Source of the DNA: Bacteroidales bacterium
GTDB lineage: Bacteria > Bacteroidota > Bacteroidia > Bacteroidales > VadinHA17
Length of the DNA stretch: 40,328 nucleotides
Reading direction: 5' to 3'
Assembly (NCBI GenBank): GCA_019429325.1
Contig: JAHYJA010000008.1
Location: 1-40,328 of the forward strand
In this document: positions 16,226 through 25,380 of the stretch, piece after piece
How positions within the stretch are numbered: position 1 is the first letter of the stretch
Layout of the letters: every line of letters starts with the position of its first letter
Translations under genes and position numbers: made by a program
Notes under the pieces: model-generated
What the model was told of the DNA's origin: nothing
Databases searched by the model: none
What the model saw: only the letters and a program-made list of their open reading frames with translations

Positions 16226-18097
16226 CTAGTTTATTTTAACAAGAGCTCCTGAAATTTCAGCCACTGCTGTTCCTGCAACTTTTACAGTAGCTCCCTTTAA
16301 TTCAGCCTGTGCATTACCCTCCATTGATAATTGAGTTGCTGTAACCTTAGTCTGAGTTCCTTCCAGTTCAAGCCTGGACTGACCTTTTATGGCGGTTGTA
16401 TTTTGTCCGTCAAGTGTCACCTGCTGGGCTGTAATTTTCATATCGTTACTGGCATCGAGCTGGTAATCATTAGCAGTAAGTTTTGTTTTTTGCCCGGAAT
16501 CAATTGTGATATCACTTTGTGCCGATATTTTTATAGAATCAGCTGATATTTCAAGCTCCCCTTCTGATTTTATGGTTATTTTACCATTATCATTCAGGCT
16601 AAGCGATATCTCATTTGTGGGTGACTGATCGTCTTTATTCAGAATGCGTATCTCTTCTTTTCCGTCTTCATCAATAAAAATGATCTGGTTCCCGTTTCGT
16701 GTCCGAATAGATTTAAAGTTATTACCGGAATTGTACCAGTGATCTGGTGTTGATTTCTTATGATACATATTGCCAATGACAAAAGCCTTGTCAGGATTGT
16801 CATTTTCAAACCCGACCATAACCTCATCACCAATTTCCGGTATAAAGTAAAAGCCATGTTGCGCTCCCCCGCTCATTTTACCACCGTAAACGTGAGCCAA
16901 TCTTAACCAGGGAGTTTCATCACTCTGCTCCTGCCAGAAGAATTGAACCTTAACCCTTCCCAACTGTTCCGGATCATCATTGTCTTTTACTACTGCAGGC
17001 TGGATCTCAGAAACCGGAACAGAAACAGATCTGTTGGAAGGTGGGATATTAGCTTGTGCAGGAATAGCAGTGAAATGGTTTACATAATTCCCGGTAATAT
17101 CGATTGAATGATTTATAGTCAGAATAATGAACTCACCGTAATTTTCCTCCCCACTGCTTTCTCCGGTAATATTGATTACAGATCCTACATTTATATAAGG
17201 ATCATCACTTACGCCCTGATTATGCACCAGGTCTTTGGCATCAGCAGTTTTTTTTGCTTCATTGTAATCAGAAAAATCCTGTTTATCCCTGAAAGATCTC
17301 CATGAGTAATAAGTGTTGATTTGTTTGTATGTACTTTCGGATTTTGAAAGCGCATGATCACCATATTCATCAAGATCGTTGACCTGAAAATCTTTTGTTT
17401 TATTCAGATAAACATCATTCTGCATATAATCATAAATACATGTGTTGTGATTTATGTCTAAAATTTTCAGTGAAAATGCAAAGTCTGACAGGCTTTTATC
17501 AATCGGCAGATTTTGTTTTGGAGTTTTTGTCAGACGTCCGAATTTCAGTTCCCTTCCATCATAATAACACCATTCTCCGTATCTGTCAGCAACCCTGTTC
17601 AGAAAATGGAAATTGCTCTCTTTATATTGAACTATATAAGGAATTTCTCCTGCGAAAATCGGATCAGCTACGAATTTGAGGTCATTTTCAGGGATCTGCC
17701 TGTGCAAATCGGATACTATATCACTTAAGGATTTTTCAGAATATGATTTACAATTAGGTTTGCCATCCAGAAGTATAGTCGGGCTATATCCTCTGACCAG
17801 CACTTCTCTGTTCCCTTTGTTCCGCCTGTTCAGATTTACCTCAGTGACAATTCCGTAAAATTCATTCTGAATGTCACTCTCCTCAGGCTTCATTACCTTA
17901 AAGGCTATTTCGATTATTTTTCCAATAAAGTCTCTGGCCTGGTTAAGAATCGTCGTACTTGATTTCGTAAATCCACCAACAGGAACGAGAATCTCAAAAT
18001 TATGATGCCAACCAATCCGCTGATTGATTGAGCAGTAGGAAATAGGAGATATTTTACTACCTCCTATTTTCACAATCAGTTGAACATGCTGGGCCAA
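16226..18097 (-). CDS. vgrG: T6SS spike protein VgrG (TssI)
   Basis: This is a 623-residue spike protein. The N-terminal 350 residues have the gp27-like fold (IGGSKISPISYCSINQRIGWHHNFEI, 'FHFLNRVADRYGEWCYYDGRELKFG'). A gp5-type OB fold follows at about 375-480: 'DPEQLGRVKVQFFW', 'TPWLRLAHVYGG', 'YFIPEIGDEVMVGFENDNPDKAFVIGNMYH'. After that come 'RTRNGNQIIFIDEDGKEEI' and a long beta-helix needle of short repeats up to the end. There is no C-terminal toxin extension. The start is TTG at 18097, with a good ribosome site (AAAGGGA) just upstream and no earlier in-frame ATG. It lies 25 bp after hcp and would carry the PAAR tip encoded six genes downstream. Confidence 0.93.
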   Translation of the reverse strand: MAQHVQLIVKIGGSKISPISYCSINQRIGWHHNFEILVPVGGFTKSSTTILNQARDFIGKIIEIAFKVMKPEESDIQNEFYGIVTEVNLNRRNKGNREVLVRGYSPTILLDGKPNCKSYSEKSLSDIVSDLHRQIPENDLKFVADPIFAGEIPYIVQYKESNFHFLNRVADRYGEWCYYDGRELKFGRLTKTPKQNLPIDKSLSDFAFSLKILDINHNTCIYDYMQNDVYLNKTKDFQVNDLDEYGDHALSKSESTYKQINTYYSWRSFRDKQDFSDYNEAKKTADAKDLVHNQGVSDDPYINVGSVINITGESSGEENYGEFIILTINHSIDITGNYVNHFTAIPAQANIPPSNRSVSVPVSEIQPAVVKDNDDPEQLGRVKVQFFWQEQSDETPWLRLAHVYGGKMSGGAQHGFYFIPEIGDEVMVGFENDNPDKAFVIGNMYHKKSTPDHWYNSGNNFKSIRTRNGNQIIFIDEDGKEEIRILNKDDQSPTNEISLSLNDNGKITIKSEGELEISADSIKISAQSDITIDSGQKTKLTANDYQLDASNDMKITAQQVTLDGQNTTAIKGQSRLELEGTQTKVTATQLSMEGNAQAELKGATVKVAGTAVAEISGALVKIN

Positions 18098-18122
18098 TTT
18101 CCCTTTGCTTTATTGAATTCTG

Positions 18123-18521
18123 CTATCTGTCAGGCCATTCATTTACATGTTCTGCTCCTCCAATATCAATTCTCATAGCAGTGATTGTAAATGATTCCAT
18201 CATATTATCTCCGCCCTGCCAATGAAAACTCTCACTGTACTCAACAATGTATGCATCCTCAAACTTGATTTCTTTCATTGAAGCACCTTCCGATTTTTCA
18301 TCTGCGATCTTTATGGTTCCGGTTTTTGTTTTATAAGGTGAAACCATCCAACTGAATAGTTCATTTTTTGATGATGACTCAACTGTGATTTGAATGACAC
18401 CACCACGGACACCTCCTGAAGGCCGTCCGGTTGGATCATAATCTCTGCTGAGACTATAGGAGAAATCTACTACTCTCACATCCTTCAGAGGATCCATGTC
18501 TAAACGTGCTGAAAATGCCAT
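18123..18521 (-). CDS. tssD: T6SS tube protein Hcp (TssD, Bacteroidota type)
   Basis: This 132-residue protein matches the Bacteroidota Hcp/TssD tube protein: 'MAFSARLDMDP', 'VVDFSYSLSRDYDPTGRPSGGVRGGVIQITVES', 'LFSWMVSPYKTKTGTIKI' and the final beta strands 'MMESFTITAMRIDI'. Hexamers of this protein stack to form the inner tube that is shot out by sheath contraction. It sits between tssC and vgrG, as usual. Only one hcp gene is in the window, so this is the sole tube subunit visible here. The high Gly content and short length fit the family. Confidence 0.92.
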   Translation of the reverse strand: MAFSARLDMDPLKDVRVVDFSYSLSRDYDPTGRPSGGVRGGVIQITVESSSKNELFSWMVSPYKTKTGTIKIADEKSEGASMKEIKFEDAYIVEYSESFHWQGGDNMMESFTITAMRIDIGGAEHVNEWPDR

Positions 18522-18561
18522 TTTGTGTAAATTTTAAGTTTGACAATAAATTATAAACATT

Positions 18562-19938
18562 TCATTTCTCGGAGAACTCTGCTACCCATTCTTCTGCCGT
18601 ATTTCCCTTAGTACCACCTAACCGTAACAGGAAGCTTTTAGCCGGGAAAAAAGGTGTAATATGAAGATCAAGATGAATTATCTTAGTTTCCGGATCCTGT
18701 CTGAGATCAACAACAGAAAATGATTCAATTATCTTATCGTGTCCCTTTATACTTCCAAGGAATCTCCCGATCTCAGTCCGTAAATCTTTCTCAACCTTTG
18801 GGGTCCAGTTCACAAATGCCTGACGGTTCAGGAAATCGATGATCACCTTAGCCACGTAATCGAAGACCCTGACCACAGAATAAGTCTGTAAACCTATATC
18901 ATTCCCATTATAGAGTGTCTTTGCTGACATACCCATCACTTTTCCCCATTCGTGCACCATTGGGACAAGGCCTCTTTTTTCAAGTTCGGTGATCTCACTC
19001 TTCTTTAATTTAAATTTCACCCCGTTGACCTCATTTAAGCCACCATGCATTTTACCGGCCACAGGTTGTGCAATGAGTGTACTGTAGATCTTCCCTGCCA
19101 GAGCAGTAGATGGCGGGACATACAAATGGTCTTCCTCATCAAGTTCAGCATATTTTTCCCTTCCTACAACCCAGTTACATGTCAGAATTGCATTTGATTT
19201 ATAGATCTCGCCACCTGTCAAACCCGCCACATCAAATTCTTCAATGACAGCTTCCGGATCATCAAGATGCTGAAAATCTGTAACCAGCAGAACTTTGTTG
19301 TTATAAGCGATTTTTGCCCATTTCTCAACAGCAGCATTGGACCCCAGGTATCCCGGAATAACCAGCATTGAATAGTTCTCACGCAGATCAAGGCGGTCAT
19401 AATTTAATTTGAGTTCCTCTGTTATTTTATCAATCACCAGAGTATTCTCCATATCTTTCAGTTTATCAGGATCGACATTGAAAACAGTAATATTTCGGAT
19501 TTTGTCTCTTTCAGCATTTTTGTAAAACAATGCCACTGATCTGTAACTAGTTTCCAGTTCCCTTGTCTCTTTCAGGACTTTCTTAAGATTGGCATTTAGT
19601 GTTTTCGATGCCGACTGTGCTCTTTCCTGTGATGCTGCGATCATATCAGCCACATTTTCATGAGAGCTCAGCAGCTCAAGCCACAATTTTATCGTATTTG
19701 TTAATTTTTCCCTTTCAGATTTTTTGTTGGATTCAGTAAGGAAGATGTTTTTTCTGGCTTTTGCAGAAGGGTCCATGGAACCAGCTCCTTCAACTGTCTC
19801 TTTAATAAGATCAAAGCCTCCGTAATCCATTAAAGCTTCAATAGCATTATCGAGAGGTACAGCTTCAATTTTTACCTTAGCCTTTTCCTGAACAGGTTTT
19901 GCCTGTTGTTTATCTTGTTTTTCAACTTCATTCGCCAT
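18562..19938 (-). CDS. tssC: T6SS sheath large subunit TssC
   Basis: This is a 458-residue TssC of the Bacteroidota type. An Ala/Lys/Glu-rich disordered N-terminus of about 35 residues precedes the sheath core. The core includes 'LAGKIYSTLIAQPVAGKMHGG', 'SEITELEKRGLVPMVHEWG' and 'NGNDIGLQTYSVVRVFDYVAKVIIDFLNRQAFVNW'. The C-terminal handshake domain 'HLDLHITPFFPAKSFLLRLGG' is also clear. It forms the contractile sheath with TssB, encoded 12 bp upstream. Contracted sheaths are recycled by the ClpV encoded at the start of the operon. Confidence 0.92.
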   Translation of the reverse strand: MANEVEKQDKQQAKPVQEKAKVKIEAVPLDNAIEALMDYGGFDLIKETVEGAGSMDPSAKARKNIFLTESNKKSEREKLTNTIKLWLELLSSHENVADMIAASQERAQSASKTLNANLKKVLKETRELETSYRSVALFYKNAERDKIRNITVFNVDPDKLKDMENTLVIDKITEELKLNYDRLDLRENYSMLVIPGYLGSNAAVEKWAKIAYNNKVLLVTDFQHLDDPEAVIEEFDVAGLTGGEIYKSNAILTCNWVVGREKYAELDEEDHLYVPPSTALAGKIYSTLIAQPVAGKMHGGLNEVNGVKFKLKKSEITELEKRGLVPMVHEWGKVMGMSAKTLYNGNDIGLQTYSVVRVFDYVAKVIIDFLNRQAFVNWTPKVEKDLRTEIGRFLGSIKGHDKIIESFSVVDLRQDPETKIIHLDLHITPFFPAKSFLLRLGGTKGNTAEEWVAEFSEK

Positions 19939-19950
19939 GGTACTATTTAT

Positions 19951-20400
19951 TTAAACGTTAGCGTTTTCGATCTCATTTATTATTGCCTGAAGTGCCTGGA
20001 TGAAGCTGCTTCTGGAATCAGCCTTTTGAAGCGCAACATTCAGTATTTTATTTGATTTCAGTTTTTTGATTATAGCATTACAGGCATCGGCATCAGCCTG
20101 AAGCTTCTTAAGAAATTCACTCTGATTTATAATCCCGTCTTTTTTAAAATCCAGAAGGCTTCTAAACATCAGCTCTTCTTTCCTTGTGGCACCATTTTCC
20201 TCCTCATACTCCACGTCAATACCTGGCTTGAAATGATCAAAAACCTCATCAATTGTCTTTAAACCCTTGACGGGCTCCAGTTTGGTGGGCTTGCTGGTAA
20301 GTTTCTGTACCAGAAGAGTTTTATTCGAAGAAATATTCGCAATTGCTTCGAAGGATTGTTGAGGGACCAATTGCCCTCCAATTTCGACTTCATTTATCAT
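19951..20400 (-). CDS. tssB: T6SS sheath small subunit TssB
   Basis: This 149-residue protein precedes tssC, as in almost all T6SS loci. It has an N-terminal 'EVEIGGQLVPQQSFEAI' strand, a middle 'TIDEVFDHFKPGIDVEY' segment and a helical 'LLDFKKDGIINQSEFLKKLQAD' region. These match the Bacteroidota TssB-like sheath protein rather than the proteobacterial TssB. It pairs with TssC to build the sheath. The gap to clpV is 28 bp and to tssC 12 bp, so all three are likely translated from one transcript. Confidence 0.87.
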   Translation of the reverse strand: MINEVEIGGQLVPQQSFEAIANISSNKTLLVQKLTSKPTKLEPVKGLKTIDEVFDHFKPGIDVEYEEENGATRKEELMFRSLLDFKKDGIINQSEFLKKLQADADACNAIIKKLKSNKILNVALQKADSRSSFIQALQAIINEIENANV

Positions 20401-20428
20401 AACTATATTATTTTAAAGGTATTGATTA

Positions 20429-22903
20429 TTATCTGTGGTTAACCTTCCAGACCAGCTCATCCCCATCGGTAATGTCAAGTATTAGTTTATCGCTTGCCTT
20501 AACTTCACCGGAGATTATCATTCGTGAGATCGGTCTCCTTAAATAATTACGGATGATCCCTGCGACAGGTCTTGCTCCGTATTTTGGTGAATATCCGAGA
20601 CCAGCAAGTTTCGCTTTCGCTTTATCACTGATCAGAAGCTCAATGTCATTCAGCTTAAGCAGATCAGTAAATTTTTTCAGATGTATCTCAAATATCTTAA
20701 GTATGTTTTCCTCAGTAATGGGTGCGAAGGGCAGAATTTCCGTTATTCTTGCCAGAAATTCCGGTCTGAAGTACCTGCTCATTACCTCCATAAGTTCAGC
20801 AGAAGTAGGCAATCCTTCTTTGCTGAATCTTTCAATAATAAGATCACTTCCGACATTTGAAGTGAATAAGACAATCGAATTGGTAAAATCACCCTCCTTC
20901 CCAAGACGGTCATGCAGTTTCCCTTCATCCATTATCTGAAGAAAAACATCAAATACGGAAAGGTGCGCTTTTTCAATTTCATCAAATAGCAAAACAGAAT
21001 AAGGTTTTTCTCTTATTTTATTAACAAGCAACCCACCTTCCTTATACCCAACATATCCTGGGGGTGCACCATATAACAATGCAGCTGAATGTTCCTCTTT
21101 GAATTCCGACATATCGAACCGGATCATCGCAGATTCATCATTGAACAGATAATCTGCGAGAGATTTTGCCAGTTCTGTTTTTCCTGTACCTGTCGGCCCC
21201 AATAAAAAGAAAGATCCTATTGGCTGACCCTGCTTGGTCAGGCCTGCCCTCGATTCAAGAATTGATTCTGATAGAGCCTTTATGGCATGATCCTGCCCAA
21301 TAACCCTTGATTTAAGATGATCTTCAATTTTTAATAATTTTTCCCGTTCACTTGTCTGGATCTTTCCAAGAGGTATCCCTGTCTTACTGGAAACAACAGC
21401 AGCAATATCAGTATTAAGAATAGTTCCCTTTTTGTTTGAGGCAAGTATCTCCAGATTATTCAGGATGCTTTTCAGATGCTCTATATATTTTCCAGGATCA
21501 TCAAATCTCACCTCGACCTGATCGATCTGACTTCCAAGGATCGGACTGATTTTGTTATTAAGCTGATCTTCAAACCATGTCAATTCGGATAAAACATCTT
21601 CATGTTTTTCTTTGATAAGCGTTTCCAGGTTGTTCTTAAGTTCTTTCACACCTGTTAATGATACTTCATCCATGATCCTTATTGAAGCCATTGTCCGATC
21701 GATCAGGTCAATAGATGAATCTGGCAATTTACGTTCCTTAAGATATCTTTTGGCAAGGAATACTGATTCTTTGATAGTCTCATCAGTGATCGTAATATTG
21801 TGATGTTTGACATAAAACGGAATAATATGTTTTATCATCCTGAATGCTGTTTCAGCGTTCGGTTCTTCTATTCTTAGAACTTCAAACCTCCTGTTGAAAG
21901 CCTCTTCAGATTCAATAAATTCACGATATTCTTCATTTGTTGTAGCCCCGATCAGTGTAAGGTCACCTTTTGTCAGCTCGGGTTTGAGCAGGTTTATCAC
22001 TCCTGATCCAAGGGAAGCAGAAGTATCAAATAATGAATGGATTTCATCAATAAAAAGAATAGCTCTTTCAAATGATTTGATCTCAGTTATAATACTCTTA
22101 ACCCTGTCCTCTATTTCGCCCTTATATGATGCCCCGGCAGCCAATGCCCCTGAATCCAGCTCAAAGAGGAATGCATCCTTAAGATTGGCTGGTACTTTAC
22201 CCTCTATTATGTTAAGACACAAGCCGTCAACCAGCGCTGTTTTACCTACTCCCGGGTCGCCAAGGATTAAAACATTTGGCTTTGTTCTGCGGCTCAGTAT
22301 CTCGATCATTATTCTTGTTTCGGCATCCCTCCCAATAATGGGATCGATTTTACCCTCCCTCGCAAGGGAAGTTTTATCAACACAGAATTTGAAGAGCGCC
22401 TTAACCTGGGAACTCTTTTTGGCAGTTTTCTGCCCTGTCTGAAATCCTGATATGGATTCGACAGCAGATGTCTCAGCCAGAACATAGTCAATAAGTTCAT
22501 TCTGATTTATAATGAACGATTTAAGCTGATCATTTGAAAAGGCTACATTCGGTTTGGAGATTGCCATTAAAAGGCAAACAGGATCGATTGTATCTTTAGA
22601 AAACTTGAGTCGAATAATATCTGCTTCTTCAAAGATCAACTGGATCCTTTTATCTCCCGGGGGTTCTTCTTCAATATTGCTTGATTTTGGAATGTCTTCC
22701 ATTCTGATATCTGCCCATTCCTTAAGGTAATTAATATCCTTACCCATACGGTCCAGCAAATCTGTAAGTCCTATGTCATGGTGCAATAAAGCTTTGAGAA
22801 GATGTGGAGCAGAATAATGTTCGTTCTGATAATCTTTTGCAATCCTTTGAGCTATTGTTATTGCTTTCTGACTTTGCTCCGATATTAAATTTAAGAAGTC
22901 CAT
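20429..22903 (-). CDS. clpV: T6SS sheath-recycling ATPase ClpV (TssH)
   Basis: This is an 824-residue ClpB-family AAA+ unfoldase. The Clp N domain covers residues 1-145 (AQRIAKDYQNEHYSAPHLLKALL). The first AAA module has Walker A at residues 215-222 (GDPGVGKT) and Walker B 'AILFIDEIHSLF' near 283. A shortened coiled-coil middle region follows. The second AAA module has Walker A 'GPTGTGKTELAKSLADYLF' near 570, Walker B 'VLLFDEIEKAH', then the C-terminal D2-small domain 'YGARPVAGIIRNYLRRPIS'. ClpV disassembles contracted TssBC sheaths. It is the first gene of the T6SS operon, with a promoter about 115 bp upstream. ClpB is the alternative, but the tssBC neighbours settle it. Confidence 0.93.
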   Translation of the reverse strand: MDFLNLISEQSQKAITIAQRIAKDYQNEHYSAPHLLKALLHHDIGLTDLLDRMGKDINYLKEWADIRMEDIPKSSNIEEEPPGDKRIQLIFEEADIIRLKFSKDTIDPVCLLMAISKPNVAFSNDQLKSFIINQNELIDYVLAETSAVESISGFQTGQKTAKKSSQVKALFKFCVDKTSLAREGKIDPIIGRDAETRIMIEILSRRTKPNVLILGDPGVGKTALVDGLCLNIIEGKVPANLKDAFLFELDSGALAAGASYKGEIEDRVKSIITEIKSFERAILFIDEIHSLFDTSASLGSGVINLLKPELTKGDLTLIGATTNEEYREFIESEEAFNRRFEVLRIEEPNAETAFRMIKHIIPFYVKHHNITITDETIKESVFLAKRYLKERKLPDSSIDLIDRTMASIRIMDEVSLTGVKELKNNLETLIKEKHEDVLSELTWFEDQLNNKISPILGSQIDQVEVRFDDPGKYIEHLKSILNNLEILASNKKGTILNTDIAAVVSSKTGIPLGKIQTSEREKLLKIEDHLKSRVIGQDHAIKALSESILESRAGLTKQGQPIGSFFLLGPTGTGKTELAKSLADYLFNDESAMIRFDMSEFKEEHSAALLYGAPPGYVGYKEGGLLVNKIREKPYSVLLFDEIEKAHLSVFDVFLQIMDEGKLHDRLGKEGDFTNSIVLFTSNVGSDLIIERFSKEGLPTSAELMEVMSRYFRPEFLARITEILPFAPITEENILKIFEIHLKKFTDLLKLNDIELLISDKAKAKLAGLGYSPKYGARPVAGIIRNYLRRPISRMIISGEVKASDKLILDITDGDELVWKVNHR

Positions 22904-23017
22904 TTATCTTAATAATCTGATTAAATGTTAAGAATAAATAAACCGATTCCTGCTTATAACTGTGTGTCTCCCTAAATCTTAAAAGAAAGTAGAATTACGA
23001 AATCTCTATTGATTATT

Positions 23018-23046
23018 CAAATTTAAGTTTTTTTTTTAAACTGCAA
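23018..23046 (-). promoter_or_regulatory. Promoter of the T6SS operon
   Basis: On the - strand, a perfect Bacteroidota -7 box TAAATTTG (23018-23025) is preceded by 18 bp and a TTG (23044-23046), matching the TTTG-N19-TAnnTTTG pattern of the primary sigma factor. A long A-tract lies in the spacer. Transcription would start about 110 bp before clpV. No other strong box was seen within the operon. Confidence 0.55.
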
Positions 23047-23064
23047 TGAAATAAGCTGATTATT

Positions 23065-23370
23065 TTACCAAAAATGTACTTCAAGAGACAGTTCCCGCAA
23101 TTCCGTCGCCATATAGACTCCTGCCTCGGGGTTATGTATCTCCGCGATCAGCTCTCCCATGGATTTGCCGGCAATCTTCCCGAGCATATCCAGAATGGCA
23201 AATTCGATTGTCGCAAGAGGGATTCCGAGAGCTCTTCCATTATACCTGAAATTGAAATCGTAAATAAAGACCCTTTCCATTATCAGGTCCAGTTCATGGG
23301 CATCCTGGTAATGATAATGCGGCTGCTCCCAGCCCCCCGGCTGCCCCAGTCGAAATATACTCCCGTCGGT
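23065..23370 (-). pseudogene. Remnant of an enolase-superfamily (mandelate racemase/muconate lactonising type) gene
   Basis: About 101 codons are open on the - strand between a stop at 23371-23373 and a stop at 23065-23067. They encode a piece typical of the N-terminal capping domain and start of the barrel of enolase-superfamily enzymes: '[20 protein letters not shown]', '[20 protein letters not shown]' and '[20 protein letters not shown]'. Full-length members have roughly 370-430 residues and place their metal-binding acids and catalytic Lys/His far downstream of this piece; none is present. Both ends are missing, so this is a decayed internal fragment. It sits in the gap between the T6SS promoter and the ferredoxin gene. 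Confidence 0.65.
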
Positions 23371-23538
23371 TTAGTTTCATAGTTATATAATCATCAGGTA
23401 GTTAATTAACATGAGTTAATCGTGAAGAAGATTTTCAGTTAAAGATTGTTAAACTTACTTAAATGATTTTTAAAGTAAAGATGTATTTTCGGGGAAGTTG
23501 AAAATCATTTTTTTGAAATAAATAAACGGAGAAACAAA

Positions 23539-23730
23539 ATGGCCATAAATAAAGTATGGATAGAAGAAGGCTGCATATCGTGCGGGTCATGTGAACAGAT
23601 ATGCCCGGAAGTCTTTAAGCTTGAAGACGTTTCAACTGTAATTGAAGGTGTCAACTACTCTGATTTTGAAGCAGGCATAAAAGAGGCGGCAGATAACTGT
23701 CCTGCAGATGTGATTAAATATTCGGAGTAA
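23539..23730 (+). CDS. Small [4Fe-4S] ferredoxin
   Basis: This 63-residue protein has the mono-cluster ferredoxin layout. It has 'EGCISCGSCEQICPEVF', which supplies Cys12, Cys15 and Cys18 of a C-x2-C-x2-C group plus Cys22, and the distal 'NCPADVI' with Cys54. It would carry a single [4Fe-4S] cluster and act as a cytoplasmic electron carrier. ATG 23539 is preceded by an AACGGAGAAAC ribosome site. No redox partner gene is adjacent: the enolase remnant is upstream and an outer-membrane-like protein is downstream. Length and cysteine spacing fit the family well. Confidence 0.93.
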   Translation: MAINKVWIEEGCISCGSCEQICPEVFKLEDVSTVIEGVNYSDFEAGIKEAADNCPADVIKYSE

Positions 23731-23825
23731 AAGGCAGGAATCCCATCTTTTCTTAGATCTGACTGACGCATCGTTAACGAGGCAAGACGGCATACACCTG
23801 ACAGACCCGATTAAAATTTTTCTGC

Positions 23826-23833
23826 TATCTTTG
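23826..23833 (+). promoter_or_regulatory. -7 promoter box for the beta-barrel gene
   Basis: TATCTTTG is a perfect match to the Bacteroidota -7 consensus TAnnTTTG, about 75 bp before the ATG at 23906. No convincing -33 TTTG is found at the expected distance. Confidence 0.4.
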
Positions 23834-23905
23834 TCCGCTGAAATTTTAGTGCCGGATTTATCAGTATACCGGATAAATAATAACTTAAATTTGTCAATAA
23901 TAATT

Positions 23906-25201
23906 ATGTTTCTCAGGAATAAGAAATCTATCGAAATAACCCGCAAAAAAGTCTTTCTTCTCACAATCCTTATTATACTGTTTTCTGCCGGCATTTTAAA
24001 GCCTGAATCTGCTTCGGCTCAGGAAAATGGAGTTCCGCAGACTATCAATGGTCGCATCACAGTTTTTCTCGATTTTTTTTGGCATCAGCAATTTATAAGG
24101 GAAAATGTGAATTTCGTTAACTATGTTCGCGACAAGGAGCTGTCGCAGGTGCATATAATGATGATACGGCATCCCTCCGGATCAGCAGGGGATAATTACG
24201 TGATATCGTTTATCGGACGGGGACCCTTTGAGGGTAAAAACAACATTATAACCTACTGGGATCCAAGCACGCATACCACCGACGAAACACGTAATGGCCT
24301 GGTAGACATGATCTGTATAGGACTGGTCCCTTACCTCTCAAGTACGGGCATGGTTAACCAGATGAAAGTAACCATAAAAGACGGTTTCCTCATAGATACT
24401 ATACCGATTACAGATCCCTGGAAAAACTGGGTTTTTGAAATCTTTGGGGGCGCCTCAATCGACAAGGAGAAAAAAAGGAGCCGGTTTGATTCACGTTGGG
24501 GATTCTCTGCAGACAAAATATCGGATGACTGGAAAATAAGGATCAGACCCTATTTTAATCTCAATGAACGTACATTTGTCACTGACGATGGAGATATAAA
24601 AAGTCACACACACAGGCATGGGTTTCAGGGCAATCTTATCAGAAGCATTAACCAGCACTGGTCGGTCGGCTTATTTGTCAGAATGTTATCCAGCACGTTC
24701 CATAATATACAATTCAACGTTGAAACCTCGCCGGGCATCGAATACAGCTTTTTTCCCTACAGCGAGTCAAGCCGTAAGTCAATCACGGTAGTGTACCAGA
24801 TAGGGGCTGGTTACCATAATTATATTGAAGAGACTATATTTGCCAAACTTGAGGAAAACCTTGCAAGCCATTCTCTGAACATATCGGCCAATTTTCAGCA
24901 ACCATGGGGATTATTCAGGGCCGGCATATCCGGATCTCATTATTTTCATGATTTTAAAGCCAACAGGGTGGAATTGTCTTCAAGACTTGATTTAAGGATA
25001 ATTAAGGGTCTGTCGCTCAATTTAAGCGGCAACTTCGACTTTATCAACGATCTGGTTGCCCTCCCCGCGGGCGAACTTTCACTTGAACAAATACTCCTTC
25101 AGCAGAGTCGTCAGGCTACAAGCTATCAGATGTCCGGCACAATAGGACTTGCTTATACCTTTGGGTCAAAGTTTTCCAATGTGGTAAATACAAGATTCTG
25201 A
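23906..25201 (+). CDS. Predicted outer-membrane beta-barrel protein
   Basis: This is a 431-residue protein with a long basic N-terminus and one hydrophobic segment (KKVFLLTILIILFSAGIL), then a probable cleavage near 'SASAQE'. The mature part is rich in alternating polar and aromatic strands: 'DDWKIRIRPYFNLNERTF', 'HWSVGLFVRMLSSTFHN', 'GIEYSFFPYSESSRKSITVVYQIGAGYHNY'. It ends in short strand pairs with 'GTIGLAYTFGSKFSNVVNTRF'; the terminal Phe and aromatic periodicity are typical of barrels inserted by BamA. I start at ATG 23906, because the upstream TTG at 23831 overlaps the promoter box. I know no specific family. It has no visible partner and is followed by 179 bp of non-coding sequence. 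Confidence 0.6.
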   Translation: MFLRNKKSIEITRKKVFLLTILIILFSAGILKPESASAQENGVPQTINGRITVFLDFFWHQQFIRENVNFVNYVRDKELSQVHIMMIRHPSGSAGDNYVISFIGRGPFEGKNNIITYWDPSTHTTDETRNGLVDMICIGLVPYLSSTGMVNQMKVTIKDGFLIDTIPITDPWKNWVFEIFGGASIDKEKKRSRFDSRWGFSADKISDDWKIRIRPYFNLNERTFVTDDGDIKSHTHRHGFQGNLIRSINQHWSVGLFVRMLSSTFHNIQFNVETSPGIEYSFFPYSESSRKSITVVYQIGAGYHNYIEETIFAKLEENLASHSLNISANFQQPWGLFRAGISGSHYFHDFKANRVELSSRLDLRIIKGLSLNLSGNFDFINDLVALPAGELSLEQILLQQSRQATSYQMSGTIGLAYTFGSKFSNVVNTRF

Positions 25202-25380
25202 GGGTTATACTCAAAAAGATACCCGTGAGCATTATTTCACCGGGCTCCCAACGATTAGGGGTAATTGAAAGCCCCTGAATACAATGAAAGTTACCAGCTT
25301 TTGGATGAGATAACATGACTGCTTTTTTTAGCAGGCAACAAAACTTTTATTAACTTTACCTTTATTAAAAGGCGAAAGCA

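Noticed and set aside
10614-22903. Extracellular contractile injection system (eCIS/phage-tail-like) instead of a T6SS
   Set aside because: TssK, TssF, TssG, an Hcp-type tube and ClpV together are specific to T6SS; eCIS loci lack TssK and ClpV.
23074-23382. A + strand protein of 102 residues upstream of the ferredoxin
   Set aside because: The opposite strand shows clear enolase-superfamily similarity; the + frame has no motif or ribosome site.
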